From an uncultured Parabacteroides sp. (GTDB lineage Bacteria > Bacteroidota > Bacteroidia > Bacteroidales > Tannerellaceae), in assembly GCA_900770835.1 (NCBI GenBank), contig CAAGLQ010000080.1, forward strand, positions 1-35,166: 35,166 nt of DNA, given 5' to 3'. A model generated the notes under the pieces. It saw only the letters and a program-made list of their open reading frames with translations, ran no database searches and was not told the DNA's origin. Below are positions 15,516 through 23,561 of this stretch, in pieces. Positions within the stretch are counted from its first letter, which is position 1. Every line of letters starts with the position of its first letter. The position numbers were made by a program, and so were the translations under genes.

Positions 15516-16367
15516 TTACAAAATCATCTTCTCGATTGGCAACACCAAAATACCCTCGGCTCCTAAAGCCTTCAGCTTACCGATGATTTCCCAAAAATGG
15601 CTTTCAGCGATTACCGATTGAATGGACACCCAATCGCCATTGGCTAACGGAGTTACTGTCGGACTCTTCATACCTGGCAGTAATTCAATAATCTCCGGCA
15701 AACGATCTTTCGGGGCATTCAACAGCACATATTTCTTGCCTTCAGCCTCCTGAATAGCGGCAAAACGAAACAGCAACTCATCCAAAATAGCCTGCTTCTC
15801 TGCCGAAAGTGCCGGATGAGCGATCAACAGCGCCTCACAAGGAAGCACCACCTCTACCTCTTTTAACTGGTTGCTTACCAATGTACTGCCAGAGCTGACA
15901 ATATCAAAAATCGCATCAGCCAAACCAATGCCAGGAGCAATCTCCACGGAGCCACTGATCACATGGATGTCTGCCTGTACACCTTGCGCTTGCAAATAAT
16001 GGCTCAAAATACCGGGATAGGAGGTAGCAATCGTCTTGCCTTCAAACCACTGCACACCATTATACACCTCCTCTTTCGGGATAGCCAAGGAAAGGCGACA
16101 ACGGCTGAAGCCCAACCGCTTCACCAAGCGCGCCTTCTTCCCTTTCTCCACATATTCATTCTCTCCGACAATACCCACATCAGCCACTCCATTGGCCACA
16201 GATTCCGGAATATCATCGTCACGCAAAAATAACACCTCCACAGGAAAACCCTTCGCCGCCAACAGCAAAATACGTTTTCCCTTATTTAATCGGATGCCAG
16301 CCTCTTCAAGCAGCATCATGGTCTCGTCAAACAGACGCCCTTTGGATTGTACCGCAATTCTCAACAT
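15516..16367 (-). CDS. hisG: ATP phosphoribosyltransferase (long form)
   Basis: The protein has 283 residues, which is the long form with a C-terminal ACT-like regulatory domain (about 210-283: PTVTPLANGDWVSIQSVI to the end), the type inhibited by histidine. Catalytic motifs include MLRIAVQSKGRL, DVGIVGENEY, IATSYPGILSHYL and the PRPP loop region EIAPGIGLADAIFDIVSSGSTL. It condenses ATP and PRPP in the first committed step. It is the first gene of the operon, and its expression is probably set by the leader/attenuator 38-165 bp upstream, in addition to feedback on the enzyme. Confidence 0.97.
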   Translation of the reverse strand: MLRIAVQSKGRLFDETMMLLEEAGIRLNKGKRILLLAAKGFPVEVLFLRDDDIPESVANGVADVGIVGENEYVEKGKKARLVKRLGFSRCRLSLAIPKEEVYNGVQWFEGKTIATSYPGILSHYLQAQGVQADIHVISGSVEIAPGIGLADAIFDIVSSGSTLVSNQLKEVEVVLPCEALLIAHPALSAEKQAILDELLFRFAAIQEAEGKKYVLLNAPKDRLPEIIELLPGMKSPTVTPLANGDWVSIQSVIAESHFWEIIGKLKALGAEGILVLPIEKMIL

Positions 16368-16404
16368 ACCTTAATATATTATACTTTCTTATTTCAACCA
16401 CCAA

Positions 16405-16437
16405 CAAAAAAGGCTCACCGTCATTCGGCAAGCCCTT
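16405..16437 (-). terminator. Attenuator terminator in the his leader
   Basis: On the minus strand AAAGGGCTTGCCG (16426-16438 region) pairs with CGGTGAGCCTTT (16409-16420) across the 5-nt loop AATGA. It forms about 12 bp with three G-U pairs and is followed directly by a T-run (16406-16411). It lies 38 bp before the hisG ATG, where it could only serve to stop transcription before the operon. Confidence 0.8.
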
Positions 16438-16482
16438 TCCTATTTCTCACGAAGCATATACATACTCATCAGCCCGCCGAAC
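16423..16482 (-). promoter_or_regulatory. Candidate his antiterminator pairing
   Basis: GTTCGGCGGGC (16472-16482) can pair without gaps over 11 bp (three G-U) with GCTTGCCGAAT (16423-16433). The second strand is the 5' arm and loop of the terminator, so the two structures exclude each other. The 5' strand begins with the last base of the leader-peptide stop codon, so a ribosome that finishes the peptide would cover it. Confidence 0.65.
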
Positions 16483-16532
16483 TATTGCCCGTCGCAATGA
16501 TGATGCAAATGTAATGTCGCTGTTATTATCAT
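16482..16532 (-). CDS. His operon leader peptide (4 His codons)
   Basis: The frame encodes MIITATLHLHHHCDGQ and a TAG stop. Codons 8 and 10-12 are CAT, so four of five consecutive codons read His. The ORF lies between a well-formed Bacteroidetes promoter and a terminator/antiterminator pair upstream of hisG. In the classic mechanism, ribosome stalling at uncharged His-tRNA codons (16497-16511) leaves the antiterminator strand free and allows read-through into hisGDCB; rapid translation to the stop codon masks that strand and permits termination. The peptide has no clear Shine-Dalgarno, which is normal in this phylum. It is too short for usual gene callers. Confidence 0.75.
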   Translation of the reverse strand: MIITATLHLHHHCDGQ

Positions 16533-16552
16533 TTCGTTTTCCAATTACGCCG

Positions 16553-16582
16553 CAAAATTACAATAATTATTGAAATGGCCAA
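16553..16582 (-). promoter_or_regulatory. Promoter of the his operon
   Basis: On the minus strand TTG (16580-16582), a 19-bp spacer, then TAATTTTG (16553-16560) match the Bacteroidetes -33/-7 arrangement well. Transcription would start near 16546, about 14 nt before the leader-peptide ATG. Confidence 0.7.
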
Positions 16583-16654
16583 TTAAAAAAGAAAAATATC
16601 ACCCATTCTGTAAAAAACACTGTTAGCAGCTTTCAATAACCACAGACAAAACCT

Positions 16655-19048
16655 TTACTTTTGGATTTTATATACGACTGTCCGTCCCTCGACTGTTAAC
16701 AAAGCTACAACATAAACACCTGCGGACCATGTGGAGCCATCGATACGCAGCTCATTACCATGAACAGACCCTGCAGCGACCACGCTACCTGATGCATTAT
16801 ATATATGGTAAGCCAACAACTGTGTGGAAGGCTGTATACACAGCATCTGACCCTGCCAAGCAATTTGCAGATCCCCACTATTCACCATATTAATAGCAGT
16901 CGGTTTATCAATGAAAACAACGGTTTTCTCAAATAGTTCGCCCGATATCAACGCAAGCGGCCATACCTTATCTTGCTGCAAAGAGAGCGCAACGGATCCC
17001 AAAGCAGAGGATTGAATACCTCCTGTATAGATCTGCTCCTCACCTACAGTAATTCTTAACGATTGATTACGCAAATAGAGCTGCTCACCGTTCAGCGACG
17101 CACCAGTTGAAAGCGTTCCGTTGAAGTCACGTACACCCACATTCTTCACTTTGAAGACAAATACGTTATTATCTCCGACAAAAAGCGTATCAGCAATCAC
17201 TGGAGCCTCGGTAATCACAAGTTTCACGCCAGAAGCGATTGTCACTGAGATTGTGTCCGAGCTGTCTTCAAACTCATTGACTACAGCCAATTGGTAGTCT
17301 CCCGTAGGCACCTCTTCCGACACCCTGATCGGCAGCCGCAAAGAATTATCGCCATTCACCAATAGCTGCGTGCTGGTAGTCAGCAAGAATGTATCCGTTT
17401 CATTAAAAAGCAACGGCGTGCAATCCATACTTGTCATACCCGTACCATAGTTCATGACCGATAATAAAAGCGTATCGCCACAACCATGATAAAGCGATTT
17501 TGACTCTTCACCTAATCTCATCATCACGTAGTAAGGCAAAACACCAACAAAAGACTCTTCCTCACCTTTCACCAAATAGGAATCAGTTTCTACATGAAAA
17601 TTCCATCTCATCTGCTCCCAGCCGGAAGCCATAGCCTGAAAAACAGCTAACGGATAAACTCCCTCCGTCAGCTCACCATACTGTGGGAAAGGCAGCACAA
17701 TCGGCTCGGAAATCTGTTTATTCGGCTCAAGCGCAAATTCTACAGGATCAGAAATAATTACACTATCCTCAGAGACTGCGAGCGCATAACAGAGCTGACC
17801 ACTTTGTGGAACAGGATTATAGGAAAACAATTTCACCTTAAATGCCGATTCCACATCTGCTGTATCTAACTCTATATCATCAAACATCAAAGGTTCCTCG
17901 CTGACTGGCTGCATCCATGATGGACATACATCGAAATAGGCTGCTTGATAAAAGAGCATATCCTCTGTCGGTAATAAGGAAGTCAATAAAAAATTGCCAT
18001 CCTGATTACCTCCCCATCCCCAATTGAAATGGAAATAGCCTTCACCGGCATAACCATCAAGCAGGAATATATGACCTCCACCACCACTGGCATACGCCAA
18101 GGGACGCTTCTCTATTAGCTGCTTATAGAGCTTCTCACTCCACTCTCGCAACGAATATTGCCACGCCTGCGCAAAGGAAGCATATTGCCCATAATCTGCC
18201 ACTCGGTGCATTGACCACAGCACATTTTCCATTGTTTGCCCCGAAGTAGTCACACCATAGTTTACATGCATCGCTGCACCTGCGTATTTCATTAGCTTTG
18301 CTACCTCGTTAGCTTCTGCCTCGGTGTAGCTACCTGCGGAATAGCTACGCTTCAAAAGCGACCATTCCACCGAATCCGTAAACTGCACTATTACGCTGTC
18401 TTTGACATCATAATCAGAAAACCAAGTTTCCTTCTCTACCTTCCAGTTCTGATACTGATAATAATCTACCAGCTGGGCAAACAACGTCGCCGGGCAACCA
18501 GTCACGCACTGTCGGCCACTCACCACTGGAGTCTGGAGGTAATAAGGATTCCCTTGGTTCCATTTCGAAGAAATCAACGGATCAACGATCTTCCAAAAGG
18601 GATTATAGGAGAGACTCCTCGCATCGCTTCGCAAATCCTGCTCCTGCACCTTGGTAATCTCAACAGCATATTGCCGCAGGAAGCCGCACATACCCTCCGG
18701 TAAATTATCAGCCTGTAAGATGCCCTCTGCACTATAACCCAACACAGCCTCCGTACGCTCGTCTCCTGAGACAATCACATAGCCACCCTGCTCTCTGCCG
18801 AAGGCATAGAGCAAGGCATTATCCTCCGTAACCGCTCGTAACGAACTTGTTGCATCAGTATCAAATTGCGCAGTGTCTGTCACAACAAAAAGCAACTGCA
18901 ATTCACCAACCGAACGCAGTCCCATCTTTTCAATCAGAAAAGTTTCTGCCTTATCTCTCGCTTGGTCATGAGAGAGCTGTTGCGCCAGGGTTCGGCTCAT
19001 AGCTAAAAAGCTGAAGACAAAGCATAATAGGTAATATTCTTTTTTCAT
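16655..19048 (-). CDS. Secreted C10 family cysteine protease (streptopain-like) with type IX secretion C-terminal domain
   Basis: The protein has 797 residues. A signal peptide (EYYLLCFVFSFLAMSRTLAQ) is followed by a Spi/streptopain prodomain (about 25-150; YVIVSGDERTEAVLGYS). The catalytic domain has Cys185 in VTGCPATLFAQLVDYYQYQ and His326 in GGGGHIFLLDGY, followed by the family's NWGWGGNQDGNFLL. From about residue 390 come several beta-rich Ig/CARDB-like modules. The last 75 residues (LLAYHIYNASGSVVAAG ... WSAGVYVVALLTVEGRTVVYKIQK) look like a type A sorting domain of the type IX secretion system. It should be exported, secreted or anchored at the surface, and activated by removal of the propeptide. 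It is a monocistronic gene; the substrate is unknown. Confidence 0.9.
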   Translation of the reverse strand: MKKEYYLLCFVFSFLAMSRTLAQQLSHDQARDKAETFLIEKMGLRSVGELQLLFVVTDTAQFDTDATSSLRAVTEDNALLYAFGREQGGYVIVSGDERTEAVLGYSAEGILQADNLPEGMCGFLRQYAVEITKVQEQDLRSDARSLSYNPFWKIVDPLISSKWNQGNPYYLQTPVVSGRQCVTGCPATLFAQLVDYYQYQNWKVEKETWFSDYDVKDSVIVQFTDSVEWSLLKRSYSAGSYTEAEANEVAKLMKYAGAAMHVNYGVTTSGQTMENVLWSMHRVADYGQYASFAQAWQYSLREWSEKLYKQLIEKRPLAYASGGGGHIFLLDGYAGEGYFHFNWGWGGNQDGNFLLTSLLPTEDMLFYQAAYFDVCPSWMQPVSEEPLMFDDIELDTADVESAFKVKLFSYNPVPQSGQLCYALAVSEDSVIISDPVEFALEPNKQISEPIVLPFPQYGELTEGVYPLAVFQAMASGWEQMRWNFHVETDSYLVKGEEESFVGVLPYYVMMRLGEESKSLYHGCGDTLLLSVMNYGTGMTSMDCTPLLFNETDTFLLTTSTQLLVNGDNSLRLPIRVSEEVPTGDYQLAVVNEFEDSSDTISVTIASGVKLVITEAPVIADTLFVGDNNVFVFKVKNVGVRDFNGTLSTGASLNGEQLYLRNQSLRITVGEEQIYTGGIQSSALGSVALSLQQDKVWPLALISGELFEKTVVFIDKPTAINMVNSGDLQIAWQGQMLCIQPSTQLLAYHIYNASGSVVAAGSVHGNELRIDGSTWSAGVYVVALLTVEGRTVVYKIQK

Positions 19049-19098
19049 TGTATGTAAACTTATCTATGAATGGGCAACTCACCCACAAATTCACAAAA

Positions 19099-19106
19099 CA
19101 AAAGTA
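19099..19106 (-). promoter_or_regulatory. -7 element TACTTTTG upstream of the C10 protease
   Basis: The minus strand reads TACTTTTG, an exact TAnnTTTG match, 50 bp before the protease ATG. No convincing -33 TTTG is seen at 19-20 bp. Confidence 0.5.
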
Positions 19107-19362
19107 ATCAAAATAGCGGTAAACCTACATTCCAGCCTTGCACTCTTCAATGAAAAGGCGATATTTTCTCCCGAAAAACACATTGATACAAATAGATACA
19201 TTAGAAGACTTGTTTAAATCATCTGAATTTACATTTATCAGAAGTCCGATTCTTAGTTTTATCCGTTTCCCAAGTGGCATTCTATCGCATTCAACTCCAG
19301 ATCTACATGCATATTCTCATTGAATTCCAGCGTTTTCTTTAGGTCAATAATAAACTCAATAG

Positions 19363-19500
19363 TATACATCGGAAACCCATTTCTATATGCACGGCTCACG
19401 TCGCCACTATCATACCGTGTGGCACATCTTTGTCCTTCTTGACGCCCTCACCCATTGGGGAGCTGTACTTGCGATTATACTGGGTGAGATAGATTAGAGG
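19363..19500 (+). pseudogene. C-terminal relic of a hemolysin III / TrhA (PAQR-type) membrane protein
   Basis: Between an in-frame stop at 19360-19362 and a TAG near 19500 the plus strand reads YTSETHFYMHGSRRHYHTVW followed by HIFVLLDALTHWGAVLAII. The HxxxHxFVL...H pattern fits the last transmembrane segment of hemolysin III proteins, where two His and a further His are conserved. There is no start codon and nothing recognisable upstream, so only about 40 C-terminal residues would remain. The opposite strand also has open frames here, so the identification is tentative. Confidence 0.4.
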
Positions 19501-19568
19501 GAACAGCCAGCTTTTCTCTCATCTTGCATTTATGAGAGATGACGAAAGAAAATAAGGAGAATAATAGT

Positions 19569-19576
19569 TATCTTTG
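19569..19576 (+). promoter_or_regulatory. -7 element TATCTTTG upstream of msrC
   Basis: TATCTTTG matches TAnnTTTG exactly and lies 107 bp before the chosen ATG of the msrC gene (44 bp before an alternative upstream ATG at 19621). Confidence 0.5.
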
Positions 19577-19683
19577 CCTTCCAAAAAAACAATGATAAGC
19601 TGCATTCAGCAAAAGCACAAATGCGTTTGGTTTTCCGCATTCGATTTGCGCTATTATTACAACACAACTGTAAAAAAAGATCT

Positions 19684-20169
19684 ATGACAGAGGAATTGAA
19701 GATCTCGGGATCGAACAAGAGGGAACGATATGCGACACTATTACCACAAGTGGCTTCTTTGTTAGATGGAGAAACAGATCTCATCGCAGGCATGGCAAAT
19801 ATGGCAGCTGCCTTAACGCAGACTTTTGGATTCTTTTGGGTGGGCTTCTATCGAGTCATTGCAGACAGGTTGGTGTTAGGACCTTTCCAAGGGCCCATTG
19901 CTTGCACCCGCATCGCATTCGGGAAAGGGGTGTGCGGAACGGCTTGGGAGCGAGCGGAAACCGTAATCGTACCCGATGTGGATGCTTTTCCCGGACATAT
20001 CGCTTGCAACTCCGCCTCCCGCTCGGAGATTGTGGTTCCCGTAAAAGCAGCTGGAGAGGTAATTGCCGTACTGGATATAGACAGTGATCAATTAGGTGCA
20101 TTTGACGAGGTAGATCGACGCTACTTGGAACAGATGGTCGCCTTGCTCACCGCCCACACAACGTCTTGA
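19684..20169 (+). CDS. msrC: Free methionine-(R)-sulfoxide reductase (GAF domain)
   Basis: The protein has 161 residues from ATG 19684 (MTEELKISGSNKRERYATLL). A frame with 21 more residues opens at 19621, but the added part is not family-like. The GAF-domain enzyme shows the fRMsr signature: GFFWVGFYRV, LGPFQGPIACTRIAFGKGVCGTAW and HIACNSASRSEIVVPV, which place the three conserved cysteines (in ACTR, GVCG and IACN). It reduces free Met-R-sulfoxide with thioredoxin, as part of oxidative-damage repair. Its 3' end overlaps the AddB-like gene on the other strand by 23 bp, so no terminator can lie between the two. Confidence 0.92.
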   Translation: MTEELKISGSNKRERYATLLPQVASLLDGETDLIAGMANMAAALTQTFGFFWVGFYRVIADRLVLGPFQGPIACTRIAFGKGVCGTAWERAETVIVPDVDAFPGHIACNSASRSEIVVPVKAAGEVIAVLDIDSDQLGAFDEVDRRYLEQMVALLTAHTTS

Positions 20170-23032
20170 ACAGGCAATAGGAACAGCCTTCCGTATGAGC
20201 AGCCTGCGTGAAAGGGATCGTGGGATCGAACAGTCGATCAAGGCAAAGACGTAGTGCCTCCTCAAAAGAGCTGGAGAATCGACGAAAATCCCCTACTTGC
20301 TCTGGCTGACTTTGCTTATCCGGTTTATAGCTGATCGAAGTATCAAACGCCTCCTTAAAGAGGTTGCGTACGGCATAAATGCCTGGTTGCAACGGGGTTG
20401 TTTCCGGTCTATCTGCCCATCGCTCATACATCCAGCAATAGAAGAACACTTGCATCACCTCTTTGGGACGGGATTTCGCCTCTGGATCGAAAAGCTGCTC
20501 CACACTGGTGAACTGCGGTTTGGGATTACCCGTCTTGTAGTCAATAATGCGCACAGCCCCTTTCACCTCATCCACCCGGTCGATAAAGCCTTTGAGGTTC
20601 ACCTGCGACCCATCCGTCAGCGTCAAACATCCCTCTATACGCTTTTCCGATTCCAAATAGGTAAACGGCGTGAGGTGCCTATCTTGCTCCAAGATCCTCT
20701 CCGCATACTTCCGGATAATCTCTCCATTCAAGAAATTCTGTCCTCGCAACTCTTTAACCGTGTCCGTCTTAAAAAACTCGGAAGCGAAGGCTTGCGTAAC
20801 CGCCGCATGCAGTAATGTCCCCTCTTTTTTCAAATGCCTCAACAGGTCGTCCGTCACCCTTTTACCCTCAAAGGGATGATAGAGGCACTCCATCACCTTA
20901 TGCAAAATACTGCCGAAGATATCGCTCTCAACCGTTTCCGTAACGGCATCCTCCTCCCGGATCCCCTCCAAATAGGTCCAATAGAAACTGAGCGGACAAT
21001 GCAGGAAACGGTTGATCGCACTGGCAGAAATGGCTTTCCCTCCTCCCCGACGGAATGCGGATAATTGACGCATCACAGCCGCATCTTTCGGAATGACCCA
21101 TTGCGATGGAGGTTGAGAAGCCACCTGATACACTACCAATTTGTCTTGAAGAGGTAGCGCATAATGGTAGCGCAGTTGATGCACAAAACGGCTGACCTCG
21201 CCACTGCACAATCCCGTTGACCGTGTGTCATAGACCAAGCAAACCTGCTTTGCCCGTTCCATCAAGCGATAGAAGTGGTAAGCCCAAATACTATCCTGAT
21301 GTTCGTAAGTGGGCAGGCCAAACCCTTGACGCAAATGATAAGGGATGAAGGTATTCGCTGGTTTATGTTGCGGAAACACACCCTCGTTCATAGAGAGGAT
21401 GACCAGCCGATCAAAATCAAGCGCACGGGTCTCCAACACACCCATGATTTGCAAACCGGAAAGTGGCTCGCCCTGAAAAGGAATGGTCACTCGATCCGCC
21501 ATCCGTTTCAATAGGCGGAAAAAGGTATCCAAGCGCATCGCTACCGCATGTTCTCGCATCTCCTCACGCATGCGATTGACCGTAGCAAAATAGTGGAAGA
21601 TAAATTCCTGCTCAATCTCTTTCGCTAACTGACCACGTTCCGCCGAAGCCTCATCCGGATCATCCGGACGCGCTGTCAATCGCTCGTTGAGCGCCTCCAA
21701 AAAACGAATCAGGTAATCGGCAAAATCAGCCACCTGAACCACAGGTTGGAAGAGTTGCTTCAAGAAAGGCGTTCTGGCCAAAAAGTCCGGCTCCAAATAG
21801 ACACGATTCGTCTCCGTGATCTCCTTTATTAAGGTAGAGACAACCTCCGAATCCGTAGAAAACAGGTAGCGGTGGTTCAATAAAGGTAAGACCTGGGCAT
21901 AATAAAACAGCGGTTGGCTATCTACCCAACGTACCTGTTGCTGCAACGCCATCACCGCCTCCACCAACGAGGCGATCGGTGTGCCGGCCAAGGGATAACC
22001 CATCGTTACGTTAATATGCGCAATCGTGGAGGGAATCGCATGCAACACCGGAACCAACAGCGACTCTTCTGGCAAGACCACCGCCGTGCGCAAAGCCTCA
22101 TCGGCAGAGACCTCATTCGTTGGGAACCAAGTCTGCAGCAGCGTATGCAACTGTTTGGCTTGTCCGATGCCCGAGGGCACACCAATCACCTCGATCTGGG
22201 CTTCTGGATGAGATTCCGTCGGCATAGAAAAACGGGAGGGATAACGCTCCGCATTGCGCATGATGAAAAAAGAGGCTCGGTTATCCGGATCACGCACTTT
22301 GTCGGAATAGGTATCCCAATAGAAATCGGCTACCCCCTGCTGCTGCAAACGATCGAGAAAACGCTCCTCAGCTACAGAAAGTGCATTTAATCCCACGAAT
22401 ACAATCTGCTCATAAGGCAGCTCATACGCACCGTCCTGCTCTGCCACCTCACGGAAAAGCTGGCCCTCGTAAGCTTTGCCCACTGCGGCCAATGCCGCCC
22501 GGAAATCGGTATAAAGCGCAAACAAAATCTGCCATAATGCCAAGAAATGCTGATGGTTTGGCGCATTCCCCCGCCTGTTAAAACTACTCCAAAAGGTACG
22601 GATAGCGGATATCTGCTCCTCTGACAGGTAATCCAATCCCTGCTCAATCTCTTTCAGATCTGAAAGATTACGAAACAGTTGACGTGCATCGACCATGTAT
22701 TTATCGATGTCATCAAAATCATTCAACAGCAATTCACCCCAATACAAGAAATCATCAAAGGATTCATCGGTACCACTCAAACGGACATAATGCGCATACA
22801 ACAAGAAAAGCAAACTGATTCGATCGGCCGTCTGTCGCTTCGCCAAACGGGCAAACAAATCATTGATCGTTAAAATAGCGGGAGAAAAGAGAGGCCGTCC
22901 CGCCACCTCCGCAAGGTATTTTTGAAAGAACAAACCCGTTCGGCGATTGGGAAACACAAACGCCAAACGACTTACCTCCATCCCATAGCGGGCATAGCAT
23001 AGAGCGGCGACTTGATAGAGGAAGGGCTTCAC
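20147..23032 (-). CDS. AddB-like PD-(D/E)XK nuclease/helicase-fold protein
   Basis: The protein has 961 residues and starts with GTG (MKPFLYQVAALCYARYG). The N-terminal part has the inactivated-helicase look of AddB (FVFPNRRTGLFFQKYLAE, LTINDLFARLAKRQ), with LVILSMNEGVFPQH in the middle. The C-terminal third is a RecB-like nuclease: INRFLHCPLSFYWTYLEG, then GFIDRVDEV ... IIDYKTGNPK near residue 829. Cys679 with Cys950, Cys953 and Cys959 (CSYCLFKTLC) matches the C-(n)-C-x2-C-x5-C iron-sulfur staple of AddB. It should process double-strand breaks with an AddA partner, which is not in this window. It follows the DUF4293 gene after 17 bp. Confidence 0.88.
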   Translation of the reverse strand: MKPFLYQVAALCYARYGMEVSRLAFVFPNRRTGLFFQKYLAEVAGRPLFSPAILTINDLFARLAKRQTADRISLLFLLYAHYVRLSGTDESFDDFLYWGELLLNDFDDIDKYMVDARQLFRNLSDLKEIEQGLDYLSEEQISAIRTFWSSFNRRGNAPNHQHFLALWQILFALYTDFRAALAAVGKAYEGQLFREVAEQDGAYELPYEQIVFVGLNALSVAEERFLDRLQQQGVADFYWDTYSDKVRDPDNRASFFIMRNAERYPSRFSMPTESHPEAQIEVIGVPSGIGQAKQLHTLLQTWFPTNEVSADEALRTAVVLPEESLLVPVLHAIPSTIAHINVTMGYPLAGTPIASLVEAVMALQQQVRWVDSQPLFYYAQVLPLLNHRYLFSTDSEVVSTLIKEITETNRVYLEPDFLARTPFLKQLFQPVVQVADFADYLIRFLEALNERLTARPDDPDEASAERGQLAKEIEQEFIFHYFATVNRMREEMREHAVAMRLDTFFRLLKRMADRVTIPFQGEPLSGLQIMGVLETRALDFDRLVILSMNEGVFPQHKPANTFIPYHLRQGFGLPTYEHQDSIWAYHFYRLMERAKQVCLVYDTRSTGLCSGEVSRFVHQLRYHYALPLQDKLVVYQVASQPPSQWVIPKDAAVMRQLSAFRRGGGKAISASAINRFLHCPLSFYWTYLEGIREEDAVTETVESDIFGSILHKVMECLYHPFEGKRVTDDLLRHLKKEGTLLHAAVTQAFASEFFKTDTVKELRGQNFLNGEIIRKYAERILEQDRHLTPFTYLESEKRIEGCLTLTDGSQVNLKGFIDRVDEVKGAVRIIDYKTGNPKPQFTSVEQLFDPEAKSRPKEVMQVFFYCWMYERWADRPETTPLQPGIYAVRNLFKEAFDTSISYKPDKQSQPEQVGDFRRFSSSFEEALRLCLDRLFDPTIPFTQAAHTEGCSYCLFKTLCGR

Positions 23033-23049
23033 AAGCAGACAAAAACAGT

Positions 23050-23511
23050 TTAGCGCAAGCGATCCAACGAGCGAACTAACGCCTCATCCGCACCAATGTT
23101 GCGAATTGCCAAGTAGTCAAGGATAAGATTAATCAACGGAAACGCCAAGCCAAACCGCACGCTTAAGCTCATCTCTTCGAACGTGCTTATGAAGTTATAA
23201 GCCAAATAGGCAAAAAAGCCATAAAAGCCCAATATCAGCAACGCATTGAACACACACAGGCGAATCTGTAAAATGCGACGCTTGAACAAGAAGATCGTCA
23301 CCAAGGCAAAAAGCGCTATGATCGCAGCCAAGGCAAAAAGTCCCCATGTCGGGTAAATCAGCTCCGGCTCACCCATCAAGGTGCTGACACCAGAAGCATC
23401 AAAAGAGAACAGGTCATTTCCCGCCTGCAAAACCGCTAAAGGGAAAAACAGCGTCGCAATCATGAGTGCCACGATCAGCAACAAATAGACAGTTTGAATT
23501 CTTTGTAACAT
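23050..23511 (-). CDS. DUF4293 family four-helix membrane protein
   Basis: The protein has 153 residues with four predicted transmembrane segments: VYLLLIVALMIATLFFPLAV, YPTWGLFALAAIIALFALVT, VFNALLILGFYGFFAYLAYN and the weaker VRFGLAFPLINLILDYLAIR, ending in a charged tail RNIGADEALVRSLDRLR. The start MLQRIQTVYLLL is characteristic of the family, which occurs in Bacteroidetes next to the omega-like subunit gene, as here. The function is unknown. A 16-bp near-perfect hairpin separates it from the upstream rpoZ-like gene. Confidence 0.9.
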   Translation of the reverse strand: MLQRIQTVYLLLIVALMIATLFFPLAVLQAGNDLFSFDASGVSTLMGEPELIYPTWGLFALAAIIALFALVTIFLFKRRILQIRLCVFNALLILGFYGFFAYLAYNFISTFEEMSLSVRFGLAFPLINLILDYLAIRNIGADEALVRSLDRLR

Positions 23512-23521
23512 AACAATTCAA

Positions 23522-23556
23522 TATGATGTGTAATGTGCAACACATTACACATCATA
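23522..23556. repeat. 16-bp perfect inverted repeat with 3-nt loop
   Basis: Arms at 23522-23537 and 23541-23556 are perfectly complementary around the loop CAA. The arm is made of two 7-bp units, TGATGTG and TAATGTG. It lies in the 50-bp gap between the omega-like gene and DUF4293. There is no T-run, so it may act as an RNA-processing or stabilising hairpin inside the operon instead of a terminator. Confidence 0.7.
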
Positions 23557-23561
23557 AACAA

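Larger units (their letters stand above)
19049..19683. other. 635-bp region without an intact gene
   Basis: The region holds the protease promoter, a stretch of about 260 bp with only weak frames (a 61-codon plus-strand frame starting at 19138 has no recognisable content), a probable hemolysin III relic (19363-19500), an 8-bp hairpin (19515-19539, TCTCTCAT with ATGAGAGA) and the promoter of the msrC gene. It reads as a site where one or more genes have decayed. Confidence 0.6.

Noticed and set aside
16440..16469. Nine-residue ORF MSMYMLREK as the his leader peptide
   Set aside because: It has no His codon and lies between the antiterminator strands, where translation would disturb rather than time the switch. 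The upstream His-rich ORF is the better candidate.
16506..16513. TACATTTG as the his operon -7 element
   Set aside because: It matches TAnnTTTG but lies within leader codons TTA CAT TTG, has no spaced -33, and would remove the His-rich peptide from the transcript. The element at 16553-16560 with a TTG 19 bp upstream fits better.
19138..19323. 61-codon plus-strand ORF
   Set aside because: No recognisable content, promoter or family; it lies in decayed intergenic sequence.
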